A stretch of 32,425 bases of DNA from Meiothermus sp. (GCF_025060375.1 NZ_JANXCG010000014.1:1-32425), one strand, 5' to 3'; numbered from the stretch's first letter, positions 7,161 through 14,813 are shown. Translations and numbers: made by a program. The notes: generated from the sequence alone by a model not told the origin.

Positions 7161-8456
7161 ATGTTTGAAACCCTTTCCCAGCGCCTCCGCGCGGCGGTAG
7201 ACCGGCTGCGCGGCCGCGGCCGGATCAGCGAGGAGGACCTCAGGTCCACCCTGCGCGAAATTCGCGTGGCCCTGCTGGAGGCCGACGTGAACTTTGAGGT
7301 GGCCAAGGGCTTCGTACAGCGGGTGCAGGAAAAGGCCCTGGGGAAGGCGGTACTGGAAAGCCTAACCCCTGCTGAGCAAATCCTGACCGTGGTCTACGAA
7401 GAGCTGGTGGAGATGCTGGGGGGCAAGGCCAGGCAACCGGTGCTCAAAAGCGAGGGCAACCTGTGGTTCATGGTGGGCCTGCAGGGCTCAGGGAAAACCA
7501 CCACCAGCGGCAAGCTGGCCCTGTTTTACAAATCCAAGGGGCGGCGCCCTCTCCTGGTGGCGGCGGATACCCAACGCCCCGCAGCCCGCGAGCAACTGCG
7601 CATCCTGGGCGAGAAGATCGGCGTACCGGTGCTGGAGGTGGCCGATGGTGAGCCTCCCGAGACCACCCGGGCCCGGCTCCAACAGCACCTTACCTTTGAC
7701 TACCGCGACCTGGTCATCGTGGATACCGCCGGGCGGCTGCAGATAGACGAGGCCCTGATGGACGAGCTGTTCCGGCTCAAGGCGGTGCTGGGGCCCTCAG
7801 AGACCCTCCTGGTGGTGGACGCCATGACCGGTCAGGAGGCCCTCAGCGTTGCCCGGGCCTTCGAGGATCGGATCGGGGTTACGGGCCTGGTGCTCACCAA
7901 GCTAGACGGGGACGCGCGAGGAGGGGCGGCGCTCTCGGCCCGCTATGTGACCCAAAAGCCCATCTACTTCGCAGGGGTCTCGGAGAAGCTCGAGGGTCTG
8001 GAGCCCTTCCACCCCGACCGGCTAGCCCAGCGCATCCTGGGCCTAGGGGACATCCAAACCCTTTTGGAGCGGGTCAAGCAGGCCGAGCTTGAAGCACCCC
8101 AGAAAGACCCTAAGGACATCACCCTTGAAGACCTCATCGTCCAAATGCGCCAGATGCGCAGAATGGGGAGCTTCAGCGAAATTCTGGGAATGATCCCAGG
8201 CCTCTCGCGGATGCTGCCCCCAGGCTTCACGGTGGACGAAAAGCAGCTGCGTCGGATGGAGGCTATCGTGCTCTCCATGACCCCCAAGGAGAGGCGTGAT
8301 CCCCGGATTTTGAACGCCTCGAGGCGTCGGCGCATCGCCGCCGGTTCGGGCACCAGTGTCCAGGAGGTCAACCGCCTCATCAAAACCTTCGAGGACACCA
8401 AACAGCTTCTCAAAACCCTGGCCAAACAGCGAGGCCGAGGGCTTTTTAGGAGATAA
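7161..8456 (+). CDS. ffh: Signal recognition particle protein Ffh (SRP54)
   Basis: A 431-aa GTPase that binds SRP RNA and signal sequences and delivers ribosomes to FtsY at the membrane. The N domain (1-~90) is followed by the G domain with [10 protein letters not shown] (P-loop, ~107-116), [17 protein letters not shown] and [10 protein letters not shown]. The C-terminal M domain includes [19 protein letters not shown] and a basic tail with [12 protein letters not shown], where SRP RNA binds. Length and order are normal. ATG at 7161 follows a weak GGAG at 7147-7150. A five-codon frame (7154-7168) overlaps the start. It leads the ffh-rpsP part of the translation cluster; rpsP begins 12 bases after its stop. 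Confidence 0.98.
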   Translation: MFETLSQRLRAAVDRLRGRGRISEEDLRSTLREIRVALLEADVNFEVAKGFVQRVQEKALGKAVLESLTPAEQILTVVYEELVEMLGGKARQPVLKSEGNLWFMVGLQGSGKTTTSGKLALFYKSKGRRPLLVAADTQRPAAREQLRILGEKIGVPVLEVADGEPPETTRARLQQHLTFDYRDLVIVDTAGRLQIDEALMDELFRLKAVLGPSETLLVVDAMTGQEALSVARAFEDRIGVTGLVLTKLDGDARGGAALSARYVTQKPIYFAGVSEKLEGLEPFHPDRLAQRILGLGDIQTLLERVKQAELEAPQKDPKDITLEDLIVQMRQMRRMGSFSEILGMIPGLSRMLPPGFTVDEKQLRRMEAIVLSMTPKERRDPRILNASRRRRIAAGSGTSVQEVNRLIKTFEDTKQLLKTLAKQRGRGLFRR

Positions 8457-8468
8457 GGAGGAAGAACC

Positions 8469-8711
8469 ATGACCAAGATTCGTCTGGCTCGTTTTGGCTC
8501 TAGGGGCAACCCGCACTACCGCATCGTGGTGATGGACAGCCGCACCAAGCGCGATGGCGGCTACATCGAGCGTTTGGGCTACTATGACCCCCGCAAAACC
8601 ACCAAGGACTGGCTCAAGATTGACCTGGAGCGGGTCAACTACTGGCTCTCGGTAGGCGCTCAACCCACCGACACGGTCAAGCGGCTCATCAAGCTAGCCA
8701 GCAACCAGTAG
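8469..8711 (+). CDS. rpsP: 30S ribosomal protein bS16
   Basis: The 80-aa protein begins [20 protein letters not shown], the signature N-terminus of bS16, and has the conserved [21 protein letters not shown] stretch in full. It is part of the small ribosomal subunit and is needed for its assembly. A strong ribosome binding site (AAGGAGG) overlaps the ffh stop region, so it is probably translated from the ffh transcript. A hairpin follows the stop. Confidence 0.98.
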   Translation: MTKIRLARFGSRGNPHYRIVVMDSRTKRDGGYIERLGYYDPRKTTKDWLKIDLERVNYWLSVGAQPTDTVKRLIKLASNQ

Positions 8712-8762
8712 CCAGGGCCAGGGGCCGAGGGCAGCAGGGCTTTCGGCTTTTCCCCTCTGGCT
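8710..8762 (+). terminator. Possible hairpin terminator between rpsP and khpA
   Basis: AGCCAG (8710-8715) and AGGGG (8720-8724) can pair with CCCCT (8752-8756) and CTGGCT (8757-8762), with a 4-base bulge. An inner alternative GCCGA (8724-8728)/TCGGC (8743-8747) runs into TTTT. It may weaken read-through from rpsP before the khpA promoter. Confidence 0.45.
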
Positions 8763-8763
8763 T

Positions 8764-8769
8764 TAGCAT
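8764..8769 (+). promoter_or_regulatory. -10 element of khpA (leaderless)
   Basis: TAGCAT, seven bases before the ATG at 8777, directly after the rpsP hairpin. The same hexamer and spacing occur before the pseudouridine synthase gene. Confidence 0.6.
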
Positions 8770-8776
8770 TTTTCCT

Positions 8777-8995
8777 ATGAAAGACCTGGTGGAGTACCTG
8801 GTCAAGGCCGTGGTAGACCACCCCGGCTCGGTACGGGTGGACGAGCGGCGGGGAAAGGAGGGCTGGGTCTACTACATCGAGACCCACCCTCAGGACAAAG
8901 GGCGCGTCATCGGGCGGCAGGGTCGGGTTATCGAGGCCATCCGCGTTGTGGTGCGCTCCTTTGCCAAGGGACGGGTGAACGTAGAGGTGCGCTAG
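8777..8995 (+). CDS. khpA: KH-domain RNA-binding protein KhpA (YlqC)
   Basis: A 72-aa single KH domain. The GxxG RNA-binding loop is in GRVIGRQGR, and the N-terminus MKDLVEYLVKAVVDHP is typical of the YlqC/KhpA family, which binds structured RNAs, often together with KhpB/Jag. Its position between rpsP and rimM is the standard one in many bacteria and supports the name. It has its own -10 element seven bases upstream and so can be made independently of ffh-rpsP. rimM follows after 20 bases. Confidence 0.95.
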   Translation: MKDLVEYLVKAVVDHPGSVRVDERRGKEGWVYYIETHPQDKGRVIGRQGRVIEAIRVVVRSFAKGRVNVEVR

Positions 8996-9015
8996 GAGGC
9001 CCTGCAGAAGGAGGT

Positions 9016-9513
9016 ATGGAAACCCCTAGGCGGGTGGAAATCGGCCGGCTGGGTAAGACCTACGGCCTGGAGGGAGCCCTTAAGTTCCGAGGCGAGCCGG
9101 TGGTCCTCGAGCTGCGGAGGGTTTACCTGGAAGGGTTGGGCTACCGGGCTATCCGGGAGGCCCGAACGCTCAACCGGGAAATCGTCCTCTACCTGGCCGG
9201 TGTGGGGAGCCTCGAGGCCGCCCAGGCTCTGGTGGGCCTCCGGGTCTACGCCGATGTCAGCGAACTGCCCAAGCTGGAAGAGGGCACCTACTACTACTTC
9301 GAGCTGGTGGGCCAGCCGGTCTACGTGGACGGGCAGCCCTTCGGCGAGGTAGTGGACATCCAAGAAGGCCCCCAGGACCTGCTGGTGATACGGGCCAGGG
9401 GCCGCTCGCTGAGGGCACAGCACAAAACCTACCTGGTCCCCCTGCAGGCTCCTTACGTCCGCCTTGAACCCGAGGGCATCCATATAGAGGCCATCCCGGG
9501 TCTTCTTGAATGA
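9016..9513 (+). CDS. rimM: Ribosome maturation factor RimM
   Basis: A 165-aa protein with the N-terminal RimM barrel ([21 protein letters not shown]) and a C-terminal PRC-barrel ([15 protein letters not shown] then [12 protein letters not shown]). It binds uS19 and helps 16S rRNA 3'-domain processing. The ending [13 protein letters not shown] is typical. AAGGAGG at 9008-9014 leaves only one base before the ATG, which is unusually tight, but no earlier in-frame start exists and the next one would remove the barrel motif. The stop overlaps the trmD start (ATGA), so the two are translationally coupled. Confidence 0.96.
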   Translation: METPRRVEIGRLGKTYGLEGALKFRGEPVVLELRRVYLEGLGYRAIREARTLNREIVLYLAGVGSLEAAQALVGLRVYADVSELPKLEEGTYYYFELVGQPVYVDGQPFGEVVDIQEGPQDLLVIRARGRSLRAQHKTYLVPLQAPYVRLEPEGIHIEAIPGLLE

Positions 9514-10226
9514 AGTACACCATCCTGACCCTTTTCCCAGAACTCATAAGGCCCTGGACGCAGGAGTCCATCCTGAAGAAGGCCATCCAGAAAGGCCTCA
9601 TTGGGGTAGACATCCGGGACATCCGAGACTACGCCCAAAACAAGCACAAAACCGTGGACGACACCCCCTACGGCGGTGGGGCAGGAATGGTGATGCGGGT
9701 AGACGTGGTGGTGCGGGCTATTGAGGACGCAGGACCTGCCGACGAGGTCATCCTCCTCACCCCTGCTGGAGTCCCCTTTCAGCAGCGCCTGGCCGAGGAG
9801 CTAGCCCAAAAGGAGCACCTGGTGCTGGTCTGCGGCCGCTACGAGGGTATCGACGCACGGGTGGAGCAGTTCGTGACCCAGGAGGTCTCCATCGGCGACT
9901 ACGTGCTGATGGGTGGCGAGCTGGGAGCGCTGGTCATCTTGGAGGCCACCGCCCGGCTCGTTCCTGGGGTCATCAAGGAGGAGGAAAGCCATCGGCAGGA
10001 CTCCTTCTCCAGCGGCCTCCTGGACTACCCCCACTATACCCGGCCGCCGGAGTTCCGCGGGCTCAGGGTACCCGAGGTCCTGGTCTCTGGGCACCACGGA
10101 AAAATCGCCGAGTGGCGGAGAAGGCAGGCGCTCTGGCGCACCCTCAAGCGGCGCCCTGACCTTCTGCAAAGGGCCGAGCTTTCCGAGGAGGAAAAGGCCT
10201 GGCTGGAAGCCCAAGCCCTTTCCTAG
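9510..10226 (+). CDS. trmD: tRNA (guanine-37-N1)-methyltransferase TrmD
   Basis: The 238-aa SPOUT enzyme makes m1G37 in tRNAs with G36, which prevents +1 frameshifting. Visible motifs are [13 protein letters not shown] at the N-terminus, [15 protein letters not shown], and the SAM-binding trefoil knot with [14 protein letters not shown] and [30 protein letters not shown] follows in the substrate region. Length is normal. It overlaps rimM by four bases and sits in the classic rpsP-rimM-trmD order. The usual final partner, rplS, is not next; a pseudouridine synthase gene follows instead. Confidence 0.98.
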   Translation: MKYTILTLFPELIRPWTQESILKKAIQKGLIGVDIRDIRDYAQNKHKTVDDTPYGGGAGMVMRVDVVVRAIEDAGPADEVILLTPAGVPFQQRLAEELAQKEHLVLVCGRYEGIDARVEQFVTQEVSIGDYVLMGGELGALVILEATARLVPGVIKEEESHRQDSFSSGLLDYPHYTRPPEFRGLRVPEVLVSGHHGKIAEWRRRQALWRTLKRRPDLLQRAELSEEEKAWLEAQALS

Positions 10227-10242
10227 GGCAGCCCCACCGGTT

Positions 10243-10248
10243 TAGCAT
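10243..10248 (+). promoter_or_regulatory. -10 element of the pseudouridine synthase gene (leaderless)
   Basis: TAGCAT, seven bases before ATG at 10256. An ATG at 10247 overlaps this hexamer and is therefore unlikely to be the start. Confidence 0.6.
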
Positions 10249-10255
10249 GGGTCCT

Positions 10256-11077
10256 ATGCGCCTGCAGCAGTTCCTGGCCCGTGCGGGGGTTGCCAGCCGC
10301 CGTAAGGCCGAGGCGCTTATCCGGGCCGGGCGGATCACGGTCAACGACGAGGTGGCCGAGCTAGGCCGGGTAGTGCAACCCGGCGACGTGGTGCGGCTGG
10401 ACGGGGAGCGGGTAACCCCTCCCCAAAGAACCGTGGTCATCGCCCTGCATAAGCCCAGGGGCTACACCACCACCCACGAGGACCCCCACGCTGAAAAGCG
10501 GGTCTACGACCTGGTGCCCCCGCACCCCGGACTGCATGCCGTAGGACGGCTGGACAAGGAGACCGAGGGGCTGCTGCTTCTCACCAACGATGGGGAGCTC
10601 ACCCAGCTTCTCACCCACCCCCGCAACGGGGTGCCCAAGCTCTACCGGGCCTGGTGCAAAAACGGGCGGCTCAGCCCGGAGGCCTGCCGCAGGCTCGAGC
10701 AGGGGGTGCTGCTGGAGGACGGCCCGGCCAAGGCCATTCGGGCCATCCCGGCCCGGGGCGGGGTCAAGTTGGTGCTCGCCGAGGGCCGCAAGCGCGAGGT
10801 GCGGCGGATGTTGCGTCAGGTGGGCTACCCGGTGGAGCGGCTGGTGCGGCTGGCAGTGGGGCCCATCGGGCTGGGCCGGCTCGAGGCCGGCAAGTGGCGC
10901 TACCTGAGCCCGGCCGAAATCCAGCTCCTGCGCCAAAGCGCTCATATGCGCGCGGAGCTTAGCGTAGAATCAGTGCGTGAGCGTGTTCCGAAGCGGAGCG
11001 GGAAAGGTGCAAATCAGCCAAGAGCAGATCGCCGCGCGCATCCAGGCGCTGGGCCAGGAGATAAAGCGGGACTATGA
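10256..11077 (+). CDS. rluB: RsuA/RluB-family rRNA pseudouridine synthase
   Basis: The 273-aa product starts MRLQQFLARAGVASRRKAE, an S4 RNA-binding domain (~1-60), followed by the catalytic domain with GRLDKETEGLLLLTNDG (catalytic D in GRLD) and KREVRRMLRQVGYPVERLVR. It would make pseudouridine in 23S or 16S rRNA. RluB is the closest type by eye, but RsuA or RluE are possible. Start at 10256 follows from the -10 element; the family also begins at this residue. The normal family end is near GKWRYLSPAEIQLLRQS. The last ~40 residues are arginine/proline-rich and run 101 bases into hpt in another frame, so this tail is odd and may be a chance extension after stop loss. Confidence 0.9.
   Translation: MRLQQFLARAGVASRRKAEALIRAGRITVNDEVAELGRVVQPGDVVRLDGERVTPPQRTVVIALHKPRGYTTTHEDPHAEKRVYDLVPPHPGLHAVGRLDKETEGLLLLTNDGELTQLLTHPRNGVPKLYRAWCKNGRLSPEACRRLEQGVLLEDGPAKAIRAIPARGGVKLVLAEGRKREVRRMLRQVGYPVERLVRLAVGPIGLGRLEAGKWRYLSPAEIQLLRQSAHMRAELSVESVRERVPKRSGKGANQPRADRRAHPGAGPGDKAGL
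10965..10970 (+). promoter_or_regulatory. -10 element of hpt (leaderless)
   Basis: TAGAAT, six bases before GTG at 10977, lying inside the end of the pseudouridine synthase gene. Confidence 0.6.
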
Positions 11078-11507
11078 GGGCCAGGAGCCCCACCTGGTCT
11101 GCGTGCTCAACGGAGCCTTTATCTTCATGGCCGACCTGGTGCGGGCCATAGACCTGCCCCTTACCCTAGACTTCCTGGCGGTCTCCTCCTACGGCAACGC
11201 TGAGAGAACCAGCGGCGAGGTGGAGCTCATCAAAGACCTGCGGCTGCCCATCGCAGGCCGTCAGGTCATCATCGTGGAGGACATCGTAGACACCGGCATT
11301 ACCCTCAACTACCTGCTGCGGCTGCTGGAAGCCCGACAGCCCGCCTCCTTGAGGGTAGCCGCGTTGCTCTCCAAACCCAGCCGCCGCCAGATTGAGGTGC
11401 CCATCCACTACCTGGGCTTTGAGATTGAGGACGCCTTCGTCTACGGGTACGGCCTGGACCGGGCCCAGCGGGACCGGAACCTTCCCTTCATCACCTCCCA
11501 AGCCTGA
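10977..11507 (+). CDS. hpt: Hypoxanthine phosphoribosyltransferase
   Basis: A 176-aa purine salvage enzyme making IMP (and probably GMP) from hypoxanthine/guanine and PRPP. The PRPP-binding motif VIIVEDIVDTGITL lies at about residues 95-108. LVCVLNGAFIFMADLVRAI and FLAVSSYGNAERTSGEVELIKDL are the other family signatures, and the ending GYGLDRAQRDRNLPFI is diagnostic. Start is GTG at 10977, six bases after TAGAAT. The first 101 bases overlap the pseudouridine synthase tail in another frame. The queuosine-precursor transporter gene follows after seven bases, so the two are probably co-transcribed, both dealing with purine-like bases. Confidence 0.97.
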   Translation: MSVFRSGAGKVQISQEQIAARIQALGQEIKRDYEGQEPHLVCVLNGAFIFMADLVRAIDLPLTLDFLAVSSYGNAERTSGEVELIKDLRLPIAGRQVIIVEDIVDTGITLNYLLRLLEARQPASLRVAALLSKPSRRQIEVPIHYLGFEIEDAFVYGYGLDRAQRDRNLPFITSQA

Positions 11508-11514
11508 ACCTAAA

Positions 11515-12192
11515 ATGAAAAGCTACCGCTACCTTGACCTCATTACCGCTGCGTTCGTGGTGGTCCTCATCGTCTCCAACATCGCCTCAACCAAGGTGGT
11601 GCAGGTAGGCCCCTTCACCTTTGACGGGGGCACCCTGCTCTTCCCGCTGGCCTACATCTTCGGCGACCTACTCACCGAGGTCTACGGGTATGGAAGGAGC
11701 CGCCGGGTCATCTGGACTGGCTTTTTCCTGCTCCTCCTCTCCACCCTGACCCTGGGCCTGGTCAGCGCCCTGCCGGCTCCCCCCGACGAGTTCAGCCAAA
11801 GCTCGGCAGCCTCCTTCAACGCCCTTTTGGGCCTGGTGCCCCGCATTGCCCTAGCCAGCCTGCTGGCCTACTGGGTGGGCGAGTTCGCCAACAGCTACGT
11901 CCTGGCCCGGCTCAAGGTGGCCACCCAGGGTCGCTGGCTGGCCTTGCGCACCATCAGCTCAACCCTGGTCGGACAGGGGCTGGACACCGCCATATTTCTA
12001 CTGGTGGCCTTCTACGGGGTCTGGGACAATGCGCTTCTTTGGACGGTGTTCGTCTCCAACTACATCTTCAAAGTGGGCCTGGAGGTCCTCTTCACCCCCA
12101 TCACCTATGCGGTGGTGGGCTTCCTCAAGCGGTCCGAAAACGAGGACTACTACGACCGCAACACCCGTTTCAACCCCTTCTCCTTGGGCTAG
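11515..12192 (+). CDS. yhhQ: Queuosine precursor transporter (YhhQ/VUT family)
   Basis: A 225-aa integral membrane protein of the VUT/DUF165 family, which takes up queuosine precursors such as preQ0/preQ1. The family signature FGDLLTEVYGYGRSRRVIW lies after the second helix; about six TM segments are visible, and DTAIFLLVAFYGVW and FKVGLEVLFTPITY are typical of the family. The frame is open upstream inside hpt, but MKSYRYLDLI at 11515 is the sensible start, seven bases after the hpt stop, implying coupling to hpt. The stop shares CTAG with the stop of the convergent gene. It would feed the tRNA Q34 modification; tgt/que genes are not in the window. Confidence 0.93.
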   Translation: MKSYRYLDLITAAFVVVLIVSNIASTKVVQVGPFTFDGGTLLFPLAYIFGDLLTEVYGYGRSRRVIWTGFFLLLLSTLTLGLVSALPAPPDEFSQSSAASFNALLGLVPRIALASLLAYWVGEFANSYVLARLKVATQGRWLALRTISSTLVGQGLDTAIFLLVAFYGVWDNALLWTVFVSNYIFKVGLEVLFTPITYAVVGFLKRSENEDYYDRNTRFNPFSLG

Positions 12193-12452
12193 AAGCGGCG
12201 AATTTTCATGCTCTGCACCTGACCGCTCTCAGCGTTGATGCGAAAAACCTTGTACTCACGGGTGCGGGCCGCATCGCCCAGACTCAGGTATGCGGTGGGC
12301 TCTCGCACCACGAAGGACAGCGTCACCTCCCAAAACTGCCCATCGGCGCTGAGTTCAACCTCTTCGAGCCGCAGCTCTGGAAGCTGCTTGTCCCCATAGA
12401 GGCTTTGGATGTAGTCCATCGCAATCCGGACCGCTTCCCTGACCTCGAGCAT
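12189..12452 (-). CDS. Small conserved-looking protein, unknown
   Basis: The 87-aa product is not recognised. It starts MLEVREAVRIAMDYIQSLYG, a helix, followed by alternating strands (EVELSADGQFWEVTLSFVV; REYKVFRINAESGQVQSMKI), suggesting a small alpha/beta fold of PepSY or cystatin type; this is only a pattern impression. No signal peptide or membrane segment. The frame is open far upstream on this strand, but that part reads antisense to the nucleoside hydrolase. ATG at 12452 is chosen because TAAACT lies five bases before it. The gene is divergent from the nucleoside hydrolase with a palindrome between, and its stop shares CTAG with yhhQ. Confidence 0.75.
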   Translation of the reverse strand: MLEVREAVRIAMDYIQSLYGDKQLPELRLEEVELSADGQFWEVTLSFVVREPTAYLSLGDAARTREYKVFRINAESGQVQSMKIRRF

Positions 12453-12457
12453 ACCCC

Positions 12458-12463
12458 AGTTTA
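12458..12463 (-). promoter_or_regulatory. -10 element of the 87-aa protein gene (leaderless)
   Basis: TAAACT on the minus strand, five bases before the ATG at 12452. Confidence 0.5.
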
Positions 12464-12469
12464 TCGCGG

Positions 12470-12481
12470 CGGAGGCCTCCG
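12470..12481. promoter_or_regulatory. Palindrome between divergent promoters (candidate operator)
   Basis: Perfect 12-base palindrome CGGAGGCCTCCG almost midway between the two divergent -10 elements (12458-12463 and 12491-12496). One protein bound here could cover both -35 positions. Confidence 0.45.
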
Positions 12482-12490
12482 GAAATCTGA

Positions 12491-12496
12491 TAGTCT
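12491..12496 (+). promoter_or_regulatory. -10 element of the nucleoside hydrolase gene (leaderless)
   Basis: TAGTCT, seven bases before GTG at 12504. Confidence 0.5.
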
Positions 12497-12503
12497 GTTG
12501 CCC

Positions 12504-13433
12504 GTGCCGCAGAAAATCATCCTCGACTGCGACCCTGGGCACGACGACGCCATCGCCCTGATGCTGGCCCTGGCCAGCCCGGAGCTGGAGGTGCTGGGGA
12601 TTACCACCGTCTACGGCAACGTGCCGCTGGAACGCACCACCCACAATGCCCTGGTGGTGCTCGAGGTGCTGGGAAAGCGGGTGCCCGTATACCCCGGGGC
12701 CGAGCGGCCCTTGGTGCGCGATCGCATCAGCGCAGAAGAGGTCCACGGCACATCGGGATTGGCGGGCCCTCTCCTGCCCACCCCCAGCCAGCGACCCGAG
12801 GCCCTGCACGCCGCGCTGTTCATCGTTGAACAGGTAGAGCAGCACCCCGGCGAGGTCACCCTGGTGCCGGTGGGTCCCCTGACCAACCTGGCCCTGGCCC
12901 TTCGGCTCAAACCCCAGATTGCGCCCAAGATTCGCCAGATCGTGCTGATGGGCGGCTCAGTCGACCTGGGCAACTGGACGCCGAGCGCCGAGTTCAACAT
13001 TCTGGCTGACCCCCATGCAGCCCGCATTGTCTTTGAGTCGGGGGTTCCACTGACCATGATGGGGCTCAACCTGACCCACCAGGCCATAGCCCACCCCCAC
13101 TGGGTGGCCCGCTTCCAGGGGCTAGGCAACCGAGCAGGCGCTTTTGCCGCCGATCTGCTGGCCTTCTTCCGCGAGCACCATCAAAAGCGCTACGGCTGGG
13201 ATGGAGCCCCTATCCACGACGCCTGCACCGTAGCCTACTTGGTGCGTCCCGGGCTCTTCCAGACCAAGCGGCTGCACGTGGCGGTGGAGACCAACGAGGG
13301 GCTCTCTTTTGGTCGGACGGTCTGCGATTACTGGGGGGTAACCGGGAAGACCCCCAACTGCCAGGTGGGACTACGGATCGACCCTGAGGGCTTTTTTGAG
13401 CTGCTGCTGGAGCGCATTGGGAGCTATCCGTAA
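12504..13433 (+). CDS. Inosine/uridine-preferring nucleoside hydrolase
   Basis: A 309-aa enzyme that splits ribonucleosides into base and ribose. The N-terminal Ca2+-binding signature DCDPGHDDA is present at residues ~8-16, with GITTVYGNVPLERT, HGTSGLAGP, VPVGPLTNLALAL, ILMGGS-like VLMGGSVDLGNWTPSAEFN, and the C-terminal APIHDACTVAYL that supplies the last metal aspartate. Length is normal for the IunH/Rih family. Start is GTG, set by TAGTCT seven bases upstream; the longer open frame reads antisense to the divergent gene. Which nucleosides it prefers cannot be read from sequence. With hpt 1 kb upstream it would fit base salvage. Confidence 0.94.
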   Translation: MPQKIILDCDPGHDDAIALMLALASPELEVLGITTVYGNVPLERTTHNALVVLEVLGKRVPVYPGAERPLVRDRISAEEVHGTSGLAGPLLPTPSQRPEALHAALFIVEQVEQHPGEVTLVPVGPLTNLALALRLKPQIAPKIRQIVLMGGSVDLGNWTPSAEFNILADPHAARIVFESGVPLTMMGLNLTHQAIAHPHWVARFQGLGNRAGAFAADLLAFFREHHQKRYGWDGAPIHDACTVAYLVRPGLFQTKRLHVAVETNEGLSFGRTVCDYWGVTGKTPNCQVGLRIDPEGFFELLLERIGSYP

Positions 13434-13454
13434 ACACCCCTCATCCGCCCGACG

Positions 13455-13460
13455 TACCAT
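13455..13460 (+). promoter_or_regulatory. -10-like element of the DUF4127 gene
   Basis: TACCAT, nine bases before the ATG at 13470. Confidence 0.4.
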
Positions 13461-13469
13461 TAACCCCCG

Positions 13470-14699
13470 ATGCGGGGCTGGGGAATACTTTGGACCCTTC
13501 TGGTCTCGGTGGCCTGGGCCTATCCCCAGGTCGTGTACGTTCCCCTGGACGACCGCCCCCCCAACTGGTCGCCCTGCCGCTGGGAGCTGGTGCGCTGCCC
13601 CCCAAGGGCGCTCTACCGAGGCCGCGAGGGTGCCCGGCTGGGGGAGCTGTGGGGCTGGTTGGTAGGCCAGCCGGGGCACGCCCTGGTGGTCAGCCTGGAT
13701 GCGCTGGTCTACGGCGGGCTGGTGCAAAGCCGCACCGCCACCTTGAACCTGGAAGAGGCCCAGCGCCGGCTGGGGGTGCTCCGTTACTGGCAGCAAACCT
13801 GGGGGCCGGTGCTGGCCTTTGGGGTAATCCCACGCCATCCCGACGCGACAGACCGCGGGCGCAACCTGGCGCTGCTGGGGACGCTGGAGGGCCAGTTTAC
13901 CTACGTGGAGGCCCCCTGGGACGACGCCCTACCCGGTTCCCCCGCGGTGGACGAGGCAGGCCGGCTCCCCATTCCCACCCGCCCTGGGGCCGACGAAGCC
14001 GGCCAGGTCCTGCTGCTGCGGGCTCTGGCCCCGGGCCTGCGGGTGCGGGTGCTCTACGACCGGCCCCAAGCAGCGCAGGAGGTGGTCCGCTACGATGGCA
14101 TCCCCCTCCAGGACTCAGTGCAACGGCTCCTGAGTTCGGTGCGGGCGGTGGAGGTGCGGGACCGGCCCGACCTGGTGCTGGTGGTCTACACCGGCGGCGA
14201 CCCCCGTCAGGGCGTCCTTACGGTCATGCAGGGTCTGCGCCAGGCCCCGGTGGCGGTGGCCGACATTGCCCGGGTTAACCGGGGGGATGCCTCCCTAATT
14301 CGTTACCTTTTGGCCCTGGAAATCTACCCCGAGCTGGCCGCCTACGCCGCCTGGGGTACCCCCAGCAACAACCTGGGCGCAGCCCTGGCCCAGGGGGGCT
14401 TGTTCGCCGCACCCACCTGCCAGCGCGCCGGAAACCCAGCAGCCTTCTGCGAGGTGCGGCGGGTCCGGGCACTGGCCCAAGCCTATCTGGAGTACCTGTG
14501 GGGCGAGGTGGGCCGGCCCTGGGTACGGCGCCACTTCACCGAACCCCTAGGCGAGGAGGCAGCCCAGCAGGCGCTGGAACGGCTTAGAGCGGAAGCCATG
14601 CCCCGCTTCGCCCTGGGGCGGCTCGAGCCCACCGGGCTTGAATTCCCCTGGAGGCGCAGCTTTGAGGCGGAGTGGCGCTACCGGTTCCGCCAGGATTAA
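13470..14699 (+). CDS. DUF4127 family protein, secreted
   Basis: A 409-aa protein. Residues 1-17 look like a short signal peptide (MRGWGILWTLLVSVAWA). The mature part begins VVYVPLDDRPPNW, the start motif of the DUF4127 family, and contains LDALVYGGLVQSR, VIPRHPDATDRGRNLAL and AWGTPSNNLGAALAQG, which are also typical of it. The aspartates and asparagine in these motifs look like a possible active site, but no activity is known to me for the family. It is not clearly linked to its neighbours; it starts 36 bases after the nucleoside hydrolase and has its own -10-like element. Confidence 0.8.
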   Translation: MRGWGILWTLLVSVAWAYPQVVYVPLDDRPPNWSPCRWELVRCPPRALYRGREGARLGELWGWLVGQPGHALVVSLDALVYGGLVQSRTATLNLEEAQRRLGVLRYWQQTWGPVLAFGVIPRHPDATDRGRNLALLGTLEGQFTYVEAPWDDALPGSPAVDEAGRLPIPTRPGADEAGQVLLLRALAPGLRVRVLYDRPQAAQEVVRYDGIPLQDSVQRLLSSVRAVEVRDRPDLVLVVYTGGDPRQGVLTVMQGLRQAPVAVADIARVNRGDASLIRYLLALEIYPELAAYAAWGTPSNNLGAALAQGGLFAAPTCQRAGNPAAFCEVRRVRALAQAYLEYLWGEVGRPWVRRHFTEPLGEEAAQQALERLRAEAMPRFALGRLEPTGLEFPWRRSFEAEWRYRFRQD

Positions 14700-14737
14700 G
14701 CCCCTCCTTACCTAAAGGGAGGCCGCTCTGTGGTACG

Positions 14738-14757
14738 GTACGTAATGCGTTACGTAC
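14738..14757. promoter_or_regulatory. Perfect inverted repeat upstream of the GAF/HD-GYP gene (candidate operator)
   Basis: GTACGTAA-TGCG-TTACGTAC, eight matched bases per arm with a 4-base centre, 41 bases before the -10 at 14799. No T-tract follows, so a terminator is unlikely. Two related strings (TTACCTAAAGGGAGG near 14708 and GTAACCTAAAGAAGG near 14770) flank it. Confidence 0.5.
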
Positions 14758-14798
14758 TCCGCTGTGATGGGTAACCTAAAGAAGGGGTTTGAGCGTTC

Positions 14799-14804
14799 TA
14801 GGCT
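14799..14804 (+). promoter_or_regulatory. -10 element of the GAF/HD-GYP gene
   Basis: TAGGCT, nine bases before the ATG at 14814. Confidence 0.5.
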
Positions 14805-14813
14805 TATTCAGGG

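Noticed and set aside
12039-12503. Extended N-terminus of the nucleoside hydrolase
   Set aside because: It reads through the yhhQ end and antisense to the 87-aa gene; the family begins at the DCDPGHDD region right after the GTG.
12453-12845. Extended N-terminus of the 87-aa protein
   Set aside because: This part is antisense to the nucleoside hydrolase and has a composition typical of a shadow frame.
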